This document shows positions 1 to 9,247 of a stretch of 64,000 nt of DNA, one piece after another. The notes under the pieces are model-generated. The model was given only the letters and a program-made list of their open reading frames with translations. It was not told where the DNA came from and made no database searches. Source of the DNA: a bacterium (lineage in GTDB: Bacteria > Armatimonadota > Zipacnadia > Zipacnadales > Zipacnadaceae); assembly GCA_030615605.1 (NCBI GenBank), contig JAUWYY010000007.1, forward strand, positions 62,001 to 126,000, written 5' to 3'. The first letter of the stretch is position 1. The number at the start of each line of letters is the position of its first letter. The translations under genes were made by a program, and so were the position numbers.

Positions 1-181
1 CGACAACGTTGCGTAGCGGCGCGTACCACCGCGGTGTGGGCGACCTGCCCTGCTCGGCGTCTATTTGGTCCAGCGCATTCACGCATCGCTGGTGCAGATC
101 CCTGGGCGGATTCTCCTGGGGAAGACCCTCGAAAACCTCGTCCAGGGGCGATTGAAAGTTTTCAGTTCTGTCTTTGTCCAT
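1..181 (-). CDS. N-terminal part of a probable anti-sigma factor partner (runs off the window)
   Basis: A reading frame opens with ATG at 181 on the minus strand and stays open to the window edge, giving about 60 residues, beginning MDKDRTENFQ. The start lies inside the end of the sigma-factor gene (20-nt overlap), the usual translational coupling of ECF sigma and anti-sigma genes. The visible residues are acidic and polar (a PPRDLHQRC segment follows) with no membrane segment yet. The anti-sigma role is inferred from position; the diagnostic zinc-binding or transmembrane part would lie outside the window. Confidence 0.55.
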   Translation of the reverse strand, partial: MDKDRTENFQSPLDEVFEGLPQENPPRDLHQRCVNALDQIDAEQGRSPTPRWYAPLRNVV

Positions 182-770
182 CGTCGCATTCCTCTCCCAA
201 CCTGGGCTGCAAAATTGCCCAGAGTCGCTTGCTCGCCTCGTGCAACCGCCAGCGAATGGTACCCGGCTCGACGCCTTCGGCCTGGGCGATCTCCGGGCCG
301 GACATCTCAGCGAAGTAGCGCAGCGCCACGGTGCGCCGATAGACTTCGGGCAGCTCCCGCACGGCCGCCACCACTATCTGTTGGCGCTCGCGCAGGATCG
401 CCAGTTCCTCGGCACCCGGGTTGAGGTCCGGGAGTTCGTCGTCGAGCTGCTCGGGCGGCTCCCGGCGGCCACTGCGCCGCAGCCAGTTGTGGTTGACGTT
501 GAGCGCCACGCCGTACAGCCATGCCCGCGGCGTACCGCCGCCGGAGTAGCTGTTGGCGCTCTGGTAGGCTGCGGCGAAACTCTCCTGCGTTAGATCCGCC
601 GCGGCTTCCCGGTCACCGGTCAGGCGCAGGTGCAGGTTGAAGATACGGGCGTGTTCACCGGCAACGAGCCGGTCCCACGCCCTCCTATCCCGGAGCCTGA
701 GCTGCTCGCGTAGCTTCGGAGACTCGTCCGCCAGCGGTTGTGTCGCCGGCGTCAGAAGACTCAGTAGCAT
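162..770 (-). CDS. ECF-type RNA polymerase sigma factor
   Basis: A 202-residue protein with the two-domain ECF layout. Region 2 contains the segment DREAAADLTQESFAAAY with the usual acidic/aromatic helix, followed by an AWLYGVALN motif at the end of region 2.4. Region 4 is a helix-turn-helix (LPEVYRRTVALRYF, then the EIAQAEGVEPGTIRWRL recognition helix). Such proteins replace the housekeeping sigma factor to transcribe a specific regulon, normally held inactive by an anti-sigma factor, and the overlapping downstream frame is a candidate for that. The ATG start has no obvious ribosome site, so an internal start is possible. The inducing signal cannot be read from the sequence. Confidence 0.9.
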   Translation of the reverse strand: MLLSLLTPATQPLADESPKLREQLRLRDRRAWDRLVAGEHARIFNLHLRLTGDREAAADLTQESFAAAYQSANSYSGGGTPRAWLYGVALNVNHNWLRRSGRREPPEQLDDELPDLNPGAEELAILRERQQIVVAAVRELPEVYRRTVALRYFAEMSGPEIAQAEGVEPGTIRWRLHEASKRLWAILQPRLGEECDDGQRQN

Positions 771-966
771 AGACCGTCAGTCCCATCTGAACCAGCTTCG
801 CTGTGTGGATGCATCGAAAGGATCCTCTCACGCGTGTCACTCTTGTAGTGGTCTTGGGCGCGCGAAACGTTGGGAGATTCGGTGCGCTCTTCTACCTTTG
901 ACTGCTGGGAGGAGTCGTCTGGTTCCCTGGCAGCCGCCCACCTCCACAATTCCATCCAAAAACACC

Positions 967-995
967 TTGACATATGTAAATCATTTATGTATGAT
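967..995 (+). promoter_or_regulatory. Strong sigma70-type promoter with overlapping imperfect dyad
   Basis: TTGACA at 967-972, a 17-nt spacer and TATGAT at 990-995 lie about 60 nt upstream of the AbrB-like gene and head the efflux operon. The spacer sits within an imperfect dyad (ACATA at 970-974, TATGT at 986-990) that could be the operator of the AbrB-like protein. The operator role is inference. Confidence 0.7.
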
Positions 996-1057
996 TAGTA
1001 TGCTTGAGCGACGAAAAGCTCCCAAAAGAACGATAAGCGGAAAGATGGCGAGGCGCT

Positions 1058-1321
1058 ATGGGTACAAAAGGTATTGAGATTGATGAACTGTTCTACGGCA
1101 CGGTCACTGTGGGCGAGCGCGGGCAGATTGTAGTGCCGGCGCAGGCACGCGAGGACTTTGACATCAACCCGGGCGATAAGCTGCTGGTGTTCCGCCATCC
1201 GCACCAGGCCGGCCTGGTCATTGTGAATGTAGCCAATGTTGCCCAAATCATGACATTTATGGAACAGGCCCTGGAGCGGATGCGCAAAGAGATCGACGAG
1301 GCGGACACCGCAGACGAATAG
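1058..1321 (+). CDS. AbrB/MazE/SpoVT-family DNA-binding regulator
   Basis: An 87-residue protein. Residues about 13-45 form a SpoVT-AbrB swapped-hairpin domain: TVTVGERGQIVVPAQAR, then the conserved INPGDKLLVF strand. The C-terminal 40 residues are helical and acidic. Such proteins are dimeric DNA binders that act as transition-state regulators or as antitoxins; no toxin gene follows here. Instead the tolC, hlyD and RND genes follow on the same strand after 79 nt, so the likely role is local control of the efflux operon, perhaps autoregulated through the dyad in its promoter. It reads from an ATG preceded by GAGG. Confidence 0.85.
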   Translation: MGTKGIEIDELFYGTVTVGERGQIVVPAQAREDFDINPGDKLLVFRHPHQAGLVIVNVANVAQIMTFMEQALERMRKEIDEADTADE

Positions 1322-1400
1322 CCGGGCGTACAGCCAGGAGAGTCCAGACAGGCCGAATTGGGACGACTCCTGATCCGAGGCGATGGGTGAGTGAACAAAG

Positions 1401-2741
1401 ATGAATAGCAAGGTAGCTATTGCGGTCATATGTACAGTATTGTTGATGAGTCTTGTCGGCGCGGCTCCGCTGCCAGCTCAGGAAGAGCCTATCGTATTGA
1501 CCTTGCCGGATGCCATCCAGATGGCTCTAGAGTGCAACTACGATTTGCAGATCGCCGAGTCAAGGACCCAGGAGGCAAAGGCCGCCTACGGCGAGGCAGC
1601 CGCAGCAGACCGATTTCAACTCAACTTCGAAGGCGCATATCTACGCATGGGGCCGGTGGCCTCAATGACACTGCCACCAGAACTGGGGGGCGGAGCAATT
1701 AAGCTGGGTGATGACAAGACCTGGAGCTACGGCGCCTCAGCGTACAAGTCGCTATACAGCGCAGGGCGTAATGAAGCATTGCGGGCATTGGCGCGGGTTG
1801 GCTCGGCGGCTGCCAAGCTCAATGCAGCGGCGGCGCGACGACAGATCGCGCTGGCGACTACCGAGCTATTCTGCGGAATAATCCAGACCCAGGGTCTGCT
1901 GAGGGTTGCTCAGCAGAACGAGCAACGCGCCGACGAGCAATTTCAGATCGCGGCCGCTCGCGTGGAAGCGGGAGCGGCTCCGCAGTTCGATCAGCTTCGT
2001 GCTGAGGTCGAGGTTGCCAATGCTCACCAAGGGGTAATTGCGGCGCGGACTGCGGTCGCAACCACGAAGAGCCAACTCAAGAATCTCCTCGCTATTGACG
2101 TGGCCCGCCCAATCCAAATCGAAGCCCCCCCACAGCCTGTGCTCCTGGCACCGGATCGGTACGCATGCCGCGACCTGGCCGGCCAGACACGGGAGGAGAT
2201 CAAGATCGCTGAGCAGCAGGTAGCTGCTGCTGAGCAGAGCGTGAGGCTGGCGCGGGCCGCGCGTGGTGTCAACCTGGGAGCCATTGGCGCATACACCCGG
2301 CAAAGTACCGGGGGCTTCAGTGAGGACTACTCGTGGTCGTTAGGTGTCCAGGCATCAAAGCCGATCCTCGACGGCGGCAGTTCACGTTCGCAGCAGCGCC
2401 AGGCTGACGAGCAGGTAAAGCAGGCCCATCTGCTTCAAGAGCAGACCACCGAGTTCGTCGCGCTCGACGTCTGGCAGGCGGTTCTATCCCTGGACGAGGC
2501 CAAAGCCAAGCTGGCCAGCACCTCCAAGACAGTCGAACAGGCCGAAGAGGGCCTGCGGCTGGCGCAGATTCGCTACGAAGCGGGCGTGGGAACGCCAGTA
2601 GAAGTTACCGACGCCCGCACGGCACTGGCGGCCGCCGAAACCAATCACGTCAATGCCGTCTACTCCTATCGGGTTGCCGAGGCCCGACTGGCCCGCGCCG
2701 TTGGCGTACCAGACAGTGAGTTGCCGGTAACTGAGCAATGA
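1401..2741 (+). CDS. TolC-family outer-membrane efflux channel
   Basis: A 446-residue protein with a cleavable signal peptide (hydrophobic residues about 5-22, cleavage near AAPLPAQ). The mature part has the two-fold repeat of outer-membrane efflux proteins: LTLPDAIQMALECNYDL starts the first repeat, and the end of the second contains the conserved GLRLAQIRYEAGVGTPVEVTDA-type helix. Long alanine/glutamine-rich helices would build the periplasmic tunnel. It is the outer-membrane exit duct for the tripartite pump whose adaptor and inner-membrane subunits follow directly; its stop overlaps an in-frame ATG (ATGA) of the adaptor reading frame. Confidence 0.93.
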   Translation: MNSKVAIAVICTVLLMSLVGAAPLPAQEEPIVLTLPDAIQMALECNYDLQIAESRTQEAKAAYGEAAAADRFQLNFEGAYLRMGPVASMTLPPELGGGAIKLGDDKTWSYGASAYKSLYSAGRNEALRALARVGSAAAKLNAAAARRQIALATTELFCGIIQTQGLLRVAQQNEQRADEQFQIAAARVEAGAAPQFDQLRAEVEVANAHQGVIAARTAVATTKSQLKNLLAIDVARPIQIEAPPQPVLLAPDRYACRDLAGQTREEIKIAEQQVAAAEQSVRLARAARGVNLGAIGAYTRQSTGGFSEDYSWSLGVQASKPILDGGSSRSQQRQADEQVKQAHLLQEQTTEFVALDVWQAVLSLDEAKAKLASTSKTVEQAEEGLRLAQIRYEAGVGTPVEVTDARTALAAAETNHVNAVYSYRVAEARLARAVGVPDSELPVTEQ

Positions 2742-2758
2742 GTGTGGAGAGACAACCA

Positions 2759-4264
2759 ATGAATGCTTCTGTGCGCAATAAGGTCATTCCCATAGTTGTA
2801 GTCATCATTCTGCTGGGCGGCGGGTACTGGGCCTTCCGGGCACTGAGTGCCAAGAAAGAGGCCCAGCAGCAAGCGGAGCTTAGTAAAGAGCAGATCCCGG
2901 CGGTGGAGGTAATAGCCGCCCGGCGCGGCGATATCGAGCGCACTTTCACCTTCACCGGGACCCTGGAAGCAGAAAACAGGGCGGGCGTAGTGGCGAAAAT
3001 GGGCGGGAAAGTCAGCCGGGTACTCGTAGAAGAAGGCGACTTCGTCCGCTCGGGACAGTTGCTGGTGGGGCTGGAGCGGGCTGATCTGCTGGCCCAGCGC
3101 GAACAAGCGCGCGCCGCAATACAGGCTGCGGAGGCGCGCCTTAAGCAAGCACAAACCGGCGAGACCTTACAAAGCGCCCAGACTGACACCGGTATCGAAA
3201 ACACCGAGGCCGCGCTGGCCGCCGCTGAAGCTGGCCGCGAGCAGGCCCGGGCCCGGCTCCAAGCCCTGGAAACCGGTGCCCGCCACCAAGAGATTGAGAT
3301 AGCCCGTCAGCGAGCAGAGCAGGCCAGGGCCAATCTGGAGACGGCTGAGGCCAACCTGGAGCGGGCCAGGAAGCTGCTGGCCGCAGGCGCCATATCTCAG
3401 CAGCAATTTGATGCTACCCAGCTACAATTTGATACTACTCTGGCCCAATACGAGACCGCAGAGCAACAGCTCAATCTGGTGAGGGAGGGCCCGCGCAGTG
3501 AGGAGATCCAGATTAGCGAACAACAGCTAAAAGCAGCCGATGAGGTTGTCCGCCAGGCCGAAGCCAATCTACGTCTGGCCCACGCCAGCACCGTCCGCAA
3601 TCAGGTCAGCCAGCAGGAGACCGAAGCAGCCCGCTCGGCACTTAAGCAAGCCCGTGCTAACCTCAAGTACCTCAACGCCCAGATCAGCTACACCTACATC
3701 CGCTCGCCCATCTCCGGATATGTAGTGAAACGTTTCGTGCAGCCAGGAGAAGCGGCCATTCCAGGAGTACCGCTTATCAACATAGTGGACAACCGCAAGC
3801 TGCACCTGCGCAGCAGCATTGGCGAGAGCCGCATCAACAAGGTCAGCGTTGGCCAACCAGTCACCATCCAGATAGATTCACTTCCCGATGCCGAATTCAT
3901 CGGGACGATCCGCGACATTATTCCCGCCGCCGATCCGCAATCACGCACCTTTGAGGTGAAAGTCGAAGTCCCCAATCCTCAGGGCCTGCTTATGGCGGGG
4001 ACTTTCGCTCGCGCCACCGCGGTAATCCAGCGCCAGACCGGAGTTGTAACAGTGCCTCGCGATACCGTCCTCGAAGACCAGCAAGGAGAATACGTGCTTA
4101 CTGTTGAAGACGGCGTTGTCCAGCGCCAGGCTGTCATCACCGGCTTGAATAACGAAACAGATATAACCATAACCGACGGACTTTCTGAAGGCACAAGAAT
4201 AATCGCGCGCGGCCAGACTCAGGCAGGAGTCGGCGACCGCGTCAATGCCAAGACGACAGATTAG
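2759..4264 (+). CDS. RND efflux periplasmic adaptor (HlyD/MFP family)
   Basis: A 501-residue membrane-fusion protein. An N-terminal membrane anchor (VIPIVVVIILLGGGYWAF) is followed by a lipoyl-like half domain (GTLEAENRAGVVAKMGGKVS), a very long Ala/Gln/Glu-rich coiled-coil hairpin (about residues 90-310), the second lipoyl half (YIRSPISGYVVKRFVQPGE) and beta-barrel and membrane-proximal domains. It would bridge the RND permease and the TolC duct. I chose the ATG at 2759, which has GGAG 9 nt upstream; an in-frame ATG at 2738 overlapping the tolC stop would add seven residues. The hairpin is longer than in AcrA-type adaptors. Confidence 0.92.
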   Translation: MNASVRNKVIPIVVVIILLGGGYWAFRALSAKKEAQQQAELSKEQIPAVEVIAARRGDIERTFTFTGTLEAENRAGVVAKMGGKVSRVLVEEGDFVRSGQLLVGLERADLLAQREQARAAIQAAEARLKQAQTGETLQSAQTDTGIENTEAALAAAEAGREQARARLQALETGARHQEIEIARQRAEQARANLETAEANLERARKLLAAGAISQQQFDATQLQFDTTLAQYETAEQQLNLVREGPRSEEIQISEQQLKAADEVVRQAEANLRLAHASTVRNQVSQQETEAARSALKQARANLKYLNAQISYTYIRSPISGYVVKRFVQPGEAAIPGVPLINIVDNRKLHLRSSIGESRINKVSVGQPVTIQIDSLPDAEFIGTIRDIIPAADPQSRTFEVKVEVPNPQGLLMAGTFARATAVIQRQTGVVTVPRDTVLEDQQGEYVLTVEDGVVQRQAVITGLNNETDITITDGLSEGTRIIARGQTQAGVGDRVNAKTTD

Positions 4265-4273
4265 CCACCATTT

Positions 4274-7200
4274 ATGAACATAGCGAAATTCTCCGTTACT
4301 CGCCGCGTTACAATCTGGATGGGAATTCTGGCCATTGTCGTGATGGGGACAATGGGCCTGGTCCTATTAAATATAGACCTGTTCCCCGACATTGACTTCC
4401 CGGTAATCGCTGTTATCACTGCCTATCCAGGCGCCTCGCCCGAGGAGGTCGAAGAATTCGTCACCAAGCCCATTGAAGAGGCCGCGGCGATCGTCTCCAA
4501 CCTGGAAAATATCAGTTCGGTATCCAGCGAGAGTTTCTCCGCCGTTATGATCGAGTTCGACTGGGGCACGGATATGGACCGGGCGGCCTTCGATGCCCGG
4601 GAGAGAATTGACCCGATCATCGCCCGCCTGCCCGAGGACGCGAGCCGTCCCACAGTCCTCAAGTTCGACGCCCAAACCTTCGAGCCAGTGGTGTCCATAG
4701 GCATGAGCGGCTCCCGCGACCTACGCAGTCTCTACGATCTGGCCCGGGATATCACCAAGCCCGAACTGGAAAAGATCCCCGGAGTGGCTGCGGCCAGCAT
4801 ATTTGGCGGTCTGGAACGGGAGATCCGCGTCGCGGTCAACTGGCAGCGGCTCAATGCCTACAGCCTGGACGTTGGCCGGATCGAGGAGGCCCTGCGCGAC
4901 GAGAATGTCAACGTGCCCACCGGCTTCCTCACCGAAGGAACCCGTGAGCACACTGTCCGGGTCGTGGGCCAATTCGACGTGATTGAGGCGATTGACAACG
5001 TCGTCGTGGGAATCCGGAACGGCACACCGATCTACCTGAAGGATGTCGCCGAGATAGAGGACACGCACAAAGATGTCCGCAGCTACGCGCGCATCAACGG
5101 TCAGCCTGCCGTAACTCTGGCGGTGCAAAAGGAATCTGGGGCCAATACGGTGCGCGTCTCGCACGCGGTGCGCCAGGCCGTAGCCGAATTGAAAGACAAG
5201 CTACCCGAGGATATAGAGTTAGCTATAGTCAACGACAGCGCGGAATTCATCAAGAAGTCGATCAGCAACCTCAAGAGCGTGGCTGTTGAGGGCGGTCTGC
5301 TGGCGATGATAATCATCTTCCTATTCCTGGCCACACTGCGGGGCACACTCATCGCCGGCATCTCCATTCCGCTGTCCATCCTCGCCACGTTTGCCTTGAT
5401 GTACCTCAACAATATGACGCTCAACATGATCACGATGGGCGGATTGGTTCTGGTGATCGGGCGGATGATTGATGACTCGGTGGTGGTGCTCGAGAACATC
5501 TACCGACATCTGGAGCTGGGCGAGGAGCCCGACGATGCGGCAGTCAATGCAGTGGGCGAACTGGCCATGGCCATCACCGCTACCACCTTGACCACGCTCT
5601 GTGTCTTCATACCGCTGGCGTTGGTGGGTGGGCTGGTGTCAACTTTCTTCACGCCTATGGCACTGGTGGTAACCTTTGGTCTATTGGCATCCTTGCTTAT
5701 CGCCTTCACAGTGACACCCTCGCTTTCGGCAACCTTCCTGCGCGCCGTGATGGTGCAGCGAGAATCCTCGTCAGTCGAGCGGCCCCCCGGCCCTCTGTTT
5801 GTGCTTCTGTCGTGGTGGCGGGGTGTCATCGCGCGTCTTACCGACCGCTACCGCGCGGCTATAGACTGGTGTCTACGTCATCGCTCGCGTGTGGTGGCAG
5901 TTGCCGTAAGCACCTTCGCCATCAGCATCATGCTCGTCGCCATGAAGCTGGTTGGCCTGGCTTTCTTTCCCGATACCGACATGGGCGTGGTCCAATTTGT
6001 GGCCGAGGTACCGGTTGGCTCGTCCATCGAGCACACCAACGAAGTAGCCGGGCAGATTGAAGAGATAACCAAGCAGATCCAAGAGGCCAGGGCAATACTG
6101 GTCACAGTCGGCCAGGCCGGAGGAGGCCATGCCATGTCCGCCGCTGGTGGTGGCGGTATCCGCCAGGCCAATTTCTACATCGACTTGATTGGTCGCACCA
6201 AACGCGAGCGCAGCAGTCACGAGATAACCGAGTGGCTGCGCGAACAGTTTGCCACCATACCCGGCGTGGAGATTCGATTCCTGGGAGGGATGGGGCCACC
6301 GGGCACCGACCTGGAGATCAAGATCAGCGGCGACGAACTGGATACCCTCGGCCGTCTGGGCGCTGAGATTATGACCCTGGTCGCCGACATCCCCGGGCTG
6401 GTTGACCTGAACCTCGACTGGGAGCGGGGCGCTCCTGAGTACCAGATCAAGATTGACCGGGACAAGGCCGGCCGACTGGGCCTGACTGCGGATGACATCG
6501 GTGACGTCCTCCAGACCATGGTCCGAGGCACCCAGGAGCTGACCAAGTTCCGGGAAGCCGGCCAGGAGTACGATATTAGCGTGCGCGCGCGCGCGGCAGA
6601 CCGCAACTGGATTGACACTATCAGGCAAATTGAACTCGTTACTCGCGACGGGACTGCCGTGCCGCTGACAGAAATCGCGGACATCGTCAGCACCGTTGGC
6701 CCCAGCCAAATCAGTCGCGATGATCGTCAGCGGACAGTTACCCTGGCCGGTGGCGCAACCGGACGGCCGCTCAGCGAGATAGCGAAGGATGTCACGGAGA
6801 GGCTGAACAACTACAACTGGCCGGCAGGCTACCAATACGCGTTGGGTGGTGGTGAAGAAGAGCGGCAGGAATCGTTCGGGGGTATCTTTATCGCACTGGG
6901 CCTCGGCATTATTCTCATCTATATGATCCTGGCCGCCCAGTTTGAATCGTTCTTCCATCCGTTCACCATTATGCTGGCGATCCCGCTGGAGGTCATCGGC
7001 GTACTCGGCGCCCTGTTCATTACGGGCGTACCCATCAGCCTATTCGTTATGCTAGGCATCCTGCTGCTGACCGGCATTGTGGTGAGCAACTCGATTCTGC
7101 TGGTGCAGATGATAAATCTGCTGCGCGAACGGGGTTACGAGCTGCGCGAGGCGATAATCGAAGGCGGCGCGCTGCGGCTGCGGCCCATTCTGATGACAGC

Positions 7201-7396
7201 GCTGTCCACGCTGCTGGCGCTGGTGCCAGTCTCTTTGGGGTTACGGGAAGGCTCGGAACTGTGGCAGCCGCTGGCGATCGCCGTCATCGGCGGCCTGTTT
7301 ACCTCCACGTTCCTGACTCTCTTTGTCGTCCCCGTCGCCTACAGCCTCAACGAGCAGGCTGCGAACTGGCTGCGCCGGCTGATCCACTTGGCGTAG
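4274..7396 (+). CDS. RND-family multidrug/export permease (AcrB/HAE-like)
   Basis: A 1040-residue inner-membrane proton antiporter with the expected size and two-fold layout: a transmembrane helix, large periplasmic loop, six-helix bundle, then the same again. TM4 has the Asp pair in RMIDDSVVVLENI, needed for proton relay. The usual TM10 region reads GIVVSNSILLV, with Ser in place of the Lys of AcrB, as in many non-AcrB RND clades. It is the energised part of the tripartite pump with the preceding tolC and adaptor genes (9 nt apart). The substrate cannot be read from the sequence. No clear ribosome site precedes the ATG, so translation may be coupled to the adaptor. Confidence 0.93.
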   Translation: MNIAKFSVTRRVTIWMGILAIVVMGTMGLVLLNIDLFPDIDFPVIAVITAYPGASPEEVEEFVTKPIEEAAAIVSNLENISSVSSESFSAVMIEFDWGTDMDRAAFDARERIDPIIARLPEDASRPTVLKFDAQTFEPVVSIGMSGSRDLRSLYDLARDITKPELEKIPGVAAASIFGGLEREIRVAVNWQRLNAYSLDVGRIEEALRDENVNVPTGFLTEGTREHTVRVVGQFDVIEAIDNVVVGIRNGTPIYLKDVAEIEDTHKDVRSYARINGQPAVTLAVQKESGANTVRVSHAVRQAVAELKDKLPEDIELAIVNDSAEFIKKSISNLKSVAVEGGLLAMIIIFLFLATLRGTLIAGISIPLSILATFALMYLNNMTLNMITMGGLVLVIGRMIDDSVVVLENIYRHLELGEEPDDAAVNAVGELAMAITATTLTTLCVFIPLALVGGLVSTFFTPMALVVTFGLLASLLIAFTVTPSLSATFLRAVMVQRESSSVERPPGPLFVLLSWWRGVIARLTDRYRAAIDWCLRHRSRVVAVAVSTFAISIMLVAMKLVGLAFFPDTDMGVVQFVAEVPVGSSIEHTNEVAGQIEEITKQIQEARAILVTVGQAGGGHAMSAAGGGGIRQANFYIDLIGRTKRERSSHEITEWLREQFATIPGVEIRFLGGMGPPGTDLEIKISGDELDTLGRLGAEIMTLVADIPGLVDLNLDWERGAPEYQIKIDRDKAGRLGLTADDIGDVLQTMVRGTQELTKFREAGQEYDISVRARAADRNWIDTIRQIELVTRDGTAVPLTEIADIVSTVGPSQISRDDRQRTVTLAGGATGRPLSEIAKDVTERLNNYNWPAGYQYALGGGEEERQESFGGIFIALGLGIILIYMILAAQFESFFHPFTIMLAIPLEVIGVLGALFITGVPISLFVMLGILLLTGIVVSNSILLVQMINLLRERGYELREAIIEGGALRLRPILMTALSTLLALVPVSLGLREGSELWQPLAIAVIGGLFTSTFLTLFVVPVAYSLNEQAANWLRRLIHLA

Positions 7397-7462
7397 GCCG
7401 CACCGCGGAAGCGAAACTGGCATAATAAATCCCGGCGCATCCCCGTGCGATCACCCGTGGCG

Positions 7463-7525
7463 TTGCCCATATTACTCGTGGTCCCGGTGGCCTACAGCCT
7501 CGTCGAGCAATTTGCTGAGTGGTCA
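7463..7525 (+). pseudogene. Tail fragment of a second RND permease gene
   Basis: About 65 nt after the RND stop codon, the plus strand reads LPILLVVPVAYSLVEQFAEW. This parallels the C-terminal end of the intact permease (LTLFVVPVAYSLNEQAANW, 7316-7375). The fragment has no start of its own and its frame runs out at 7567. It looks like what remains after deletion between two tandem RND genes. The match is visible in both nucleotide and protein sequence, but it is short. Confidence 0.6.
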
Positions 7526-7549
7526 AGTTGCTGTGGTCCTGTGCATACT

Positions 7550-8242
7550 TCAAGGCTTGGCGCGTAATATCTTCAAGTCTTTCTTCACCTCTGGTGATTT
7601 ACATTGGAAGAGGGCAATAACCTCAGCACCGATTTTCCTCTGACCTGCAAGGAAATCGTGATAGGTCCCCGCCAGCCAGAGGTAGTGGTCAATCTCACGC
7701 AAGGAAGGCGAGAGGCCTGACCGCTCGATGAGGTCACACGTGGCCTGATAGAAACCACAGTACGACTTCAACTGCCGCATCGGTCGCCCCAGGTGGCGGG
7801 CAAGCTGCTTACGACAGAAGCTATCGTAAATGGGGAATCGCTCCGGGTCGATGAAGAAGTGGGCAAACTTTGAGGCAAAGCTTCGGTAGTTCTTCTCTAC
7901 GCCCGGTGCCTTAATAATCTCTTCAACAACTGCGACAGGGTTTTCTACCGGAGGCATACATCGGCATGACCTCACCTTAGCGATATGCCACGCCAGGTGA
8001 TGAATAGCTTGGCCTTGTACACGGGCACTGTATAGCCTGTCAACGGCTGCCGCCTTCACTAGGACGATCTCGCATGAATAGCCCGGGAGGGCCCGTTGCA
8101 ATTCTTCGAAAGCTTGCTCGGCTGCCGTGTAGCCGGGCAGCCTCCTGTACAATCGCTCAGCGGCGTCAATATGTGACTGATGCAAGGGCACCGAAAGGCT
8201 TTCAGTTCCCATCTTGTCGACTGGAGAGGATTCGCTTGGCAT
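7550..8242 (-). CDS. Uncharacterised helical protein
   Basis: A 230-residue soluble protein of unknown function. Its centre carries the phrase FFIDPERFPIYDS preceded by SFASKFAH, a signature I associate with uncharacterised helical proteins but cannot link to an activity. There is no signal peptide or membrane helix. It overlaps the stop of the upstream sugar-isomerase-like gene by one base (TAATG), so the two are co-translated. Codon use looks ordinary. No catalytic residues can be proposed. Confidence 0.65.
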   Translation of the reverse strand: MPSESSPVDKMGTESLSVPLHQSHIDAAERLYRRLPGYTAAEQAFEELQRALPGYSCEIVLVKAAAVDRLYSARVQGQAIHHLAWHIAKVRSCRCMPPVENPVAVVEEIIKAPGVEKNYRSFASKFAHFFIDPERFPIYDSFCRKQLARHLGRPMRQLKSYCGFYQATCDLIERSGLSPSLREIDHYLWLAGTYHDFLAGQRKIGAEVIALFQCKSPEVKKDLKILRAKP

Positions 8243-9021
8243 TAGTTTGCCTCCTTGGCCATCTTCTTGAGATTGTTGAAGCTAATCTCCAGACTTTCGA
8301 AGGGATCGCGCTGGCAGACATCCTGCTCGACGATGTACCACTTCACGCCCGCGTCCTGGGCAGCGGCAATAATGCCTTCCCAGTCCAGATTGCCCTCTCC
8401 CACTTCGGCGTAAAGCTGCTCGCGGCCGCGCATCGCCATATCCTTGAGATGCAAAAGCGGCAGCCTATAAGCCAGCTTGTTAATCCAGACGACCGGGTTG
8501 GCCCCGCCGTGCTGCACCCAGTACGTATCAAGCTCGAAGAAGAAATAGTCCGGATCGCTCTCCTCGAAGAGAATCTCCATAGCGGTGCGCTCGCCGAACT
8601 TCTCAAACTCGTGGCTGTGGTTGTGGTAGCTGTAGCTGTAGCTCAGGCCCATTGAGTCGAGGCGCCGGCCCAATTCGTTAGCCTCCCGGGCGAAGGCAAT
8701 CCAATTCTCCTCGGTGGTCAGATCCTTCTCCCAGCCACCGGTGACCGTATATTCACAGTCGATTGCTTGGTGGTATTCGACCTGCTCCTCAGGGTTGTCA
8801 CGCAAGTCTGCAAAGCCGGTATGCGTGGCACAGGCAATAAGACCATGTCTGTCCAGCAAATCCTTCATCTGCTCGGCGGTGTGCTCCGCGCCTATGGCCG
8901 CAAGTTCCACCGCCTCATAACCAATTTGTGCTATCTTCCCAAAAGTCTCGTCCAGCTCTTCCAGAGTGTTAGTGAAGTCACGACAGGTATACACCTGTGC
9001 GGCAATTACCGAATCAGCCAT
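8242..9021 (-). CDS. Sugar phosphate isomerase/epimerase-like TIM-barrel protein
   Basis: A 259-residue xylose-isomerase-like TIM barrel (AP endonuclease 2 fold). Metal-site candidates are Glu in GYEAVELAA, His in YHNHSHEF, Asp in FFELDTYWVQHGG and His in LLHLKDM; the sequence ends with the typical GEGNLDWEGI segment. Family members isomerise or epimerise keto-sugars, inositols or related compounds, usually with Mn or Co. The exact substrate is unknown. A strong ribosome site (AGGAGG) lies just upstream of the ATG, and the gene forms a two-gene unit with the uncharacterised gene that overlaps its end. Confidence 0.85.
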   Translation of the reverse strand: MADSVIAAQVYTCRDFTNTLEELDETFGKIAQIGYEAVELAAIGAEHTAEQMKDLLDRHGLIACATHTGFADLRDNPEEQVEYHQAIDCEYTVTGGWEKDLTTEENWIAFAREANELGRRLDSMGLSYSYSYHNHSHEFEKFGERTAMEILFEESDPDYFFFELDTYWVQHGGANPVVWINKLAYRLPLLHLKDMAMRGREQLYAEVGEGNLDWEGIIAAAQDAGVKWYIVEQDVCQRDPFESLEISFNNLKKMAKEAN

Positions 9022-9149
9022 TTAAGTTACCTCCTGATAGAGTCTAGTCTAAGGCCTGCAGCAGCCCTGTTGTCCTGCGTGCTGGCCAATAGTTATTTGC
9101 TCCTCACAAATCACCTCCCTATCTGCCGAAGCTTTCTCACGCCGGCCGT

Positions 9150-9179
9150 TGGACATCAACCAGCGTGAGCCGATATAAT
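9150..9179 (+). promoter_or_regulatory. Probable sigma70-type promoter
   Basis: TGGACA (9150-9155), an 18-nt spacer and a perfect TATAAT (9174-9179) lie about 70 nt upstream of the GTG start at 9248. It would drive the three-gene unit 9248-11567. The rest of the gap between 9022 and 9247 shows nothing else. Confidence 0.5.
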
Positions 9180-9247
9180 ACGTCTTGATGCAGACAGGTG
9201 CACTGACGTAGCAAAGTCGGTCCAAAGCCGAGGCACCTCAAACAATT

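Noticed and set aside
761-973. A 70-codon minus-strand frame upstream of the sigma-factor gene
   Set aside because: The product is not protein-like and the frame overlaps the sigma-factor start; the gap 774-966 shows no other feature.
5873-6958. A 361-codon minus-strand frame inside the RND gene
   Set aside because: Antisense shadow of a well-defined permease.
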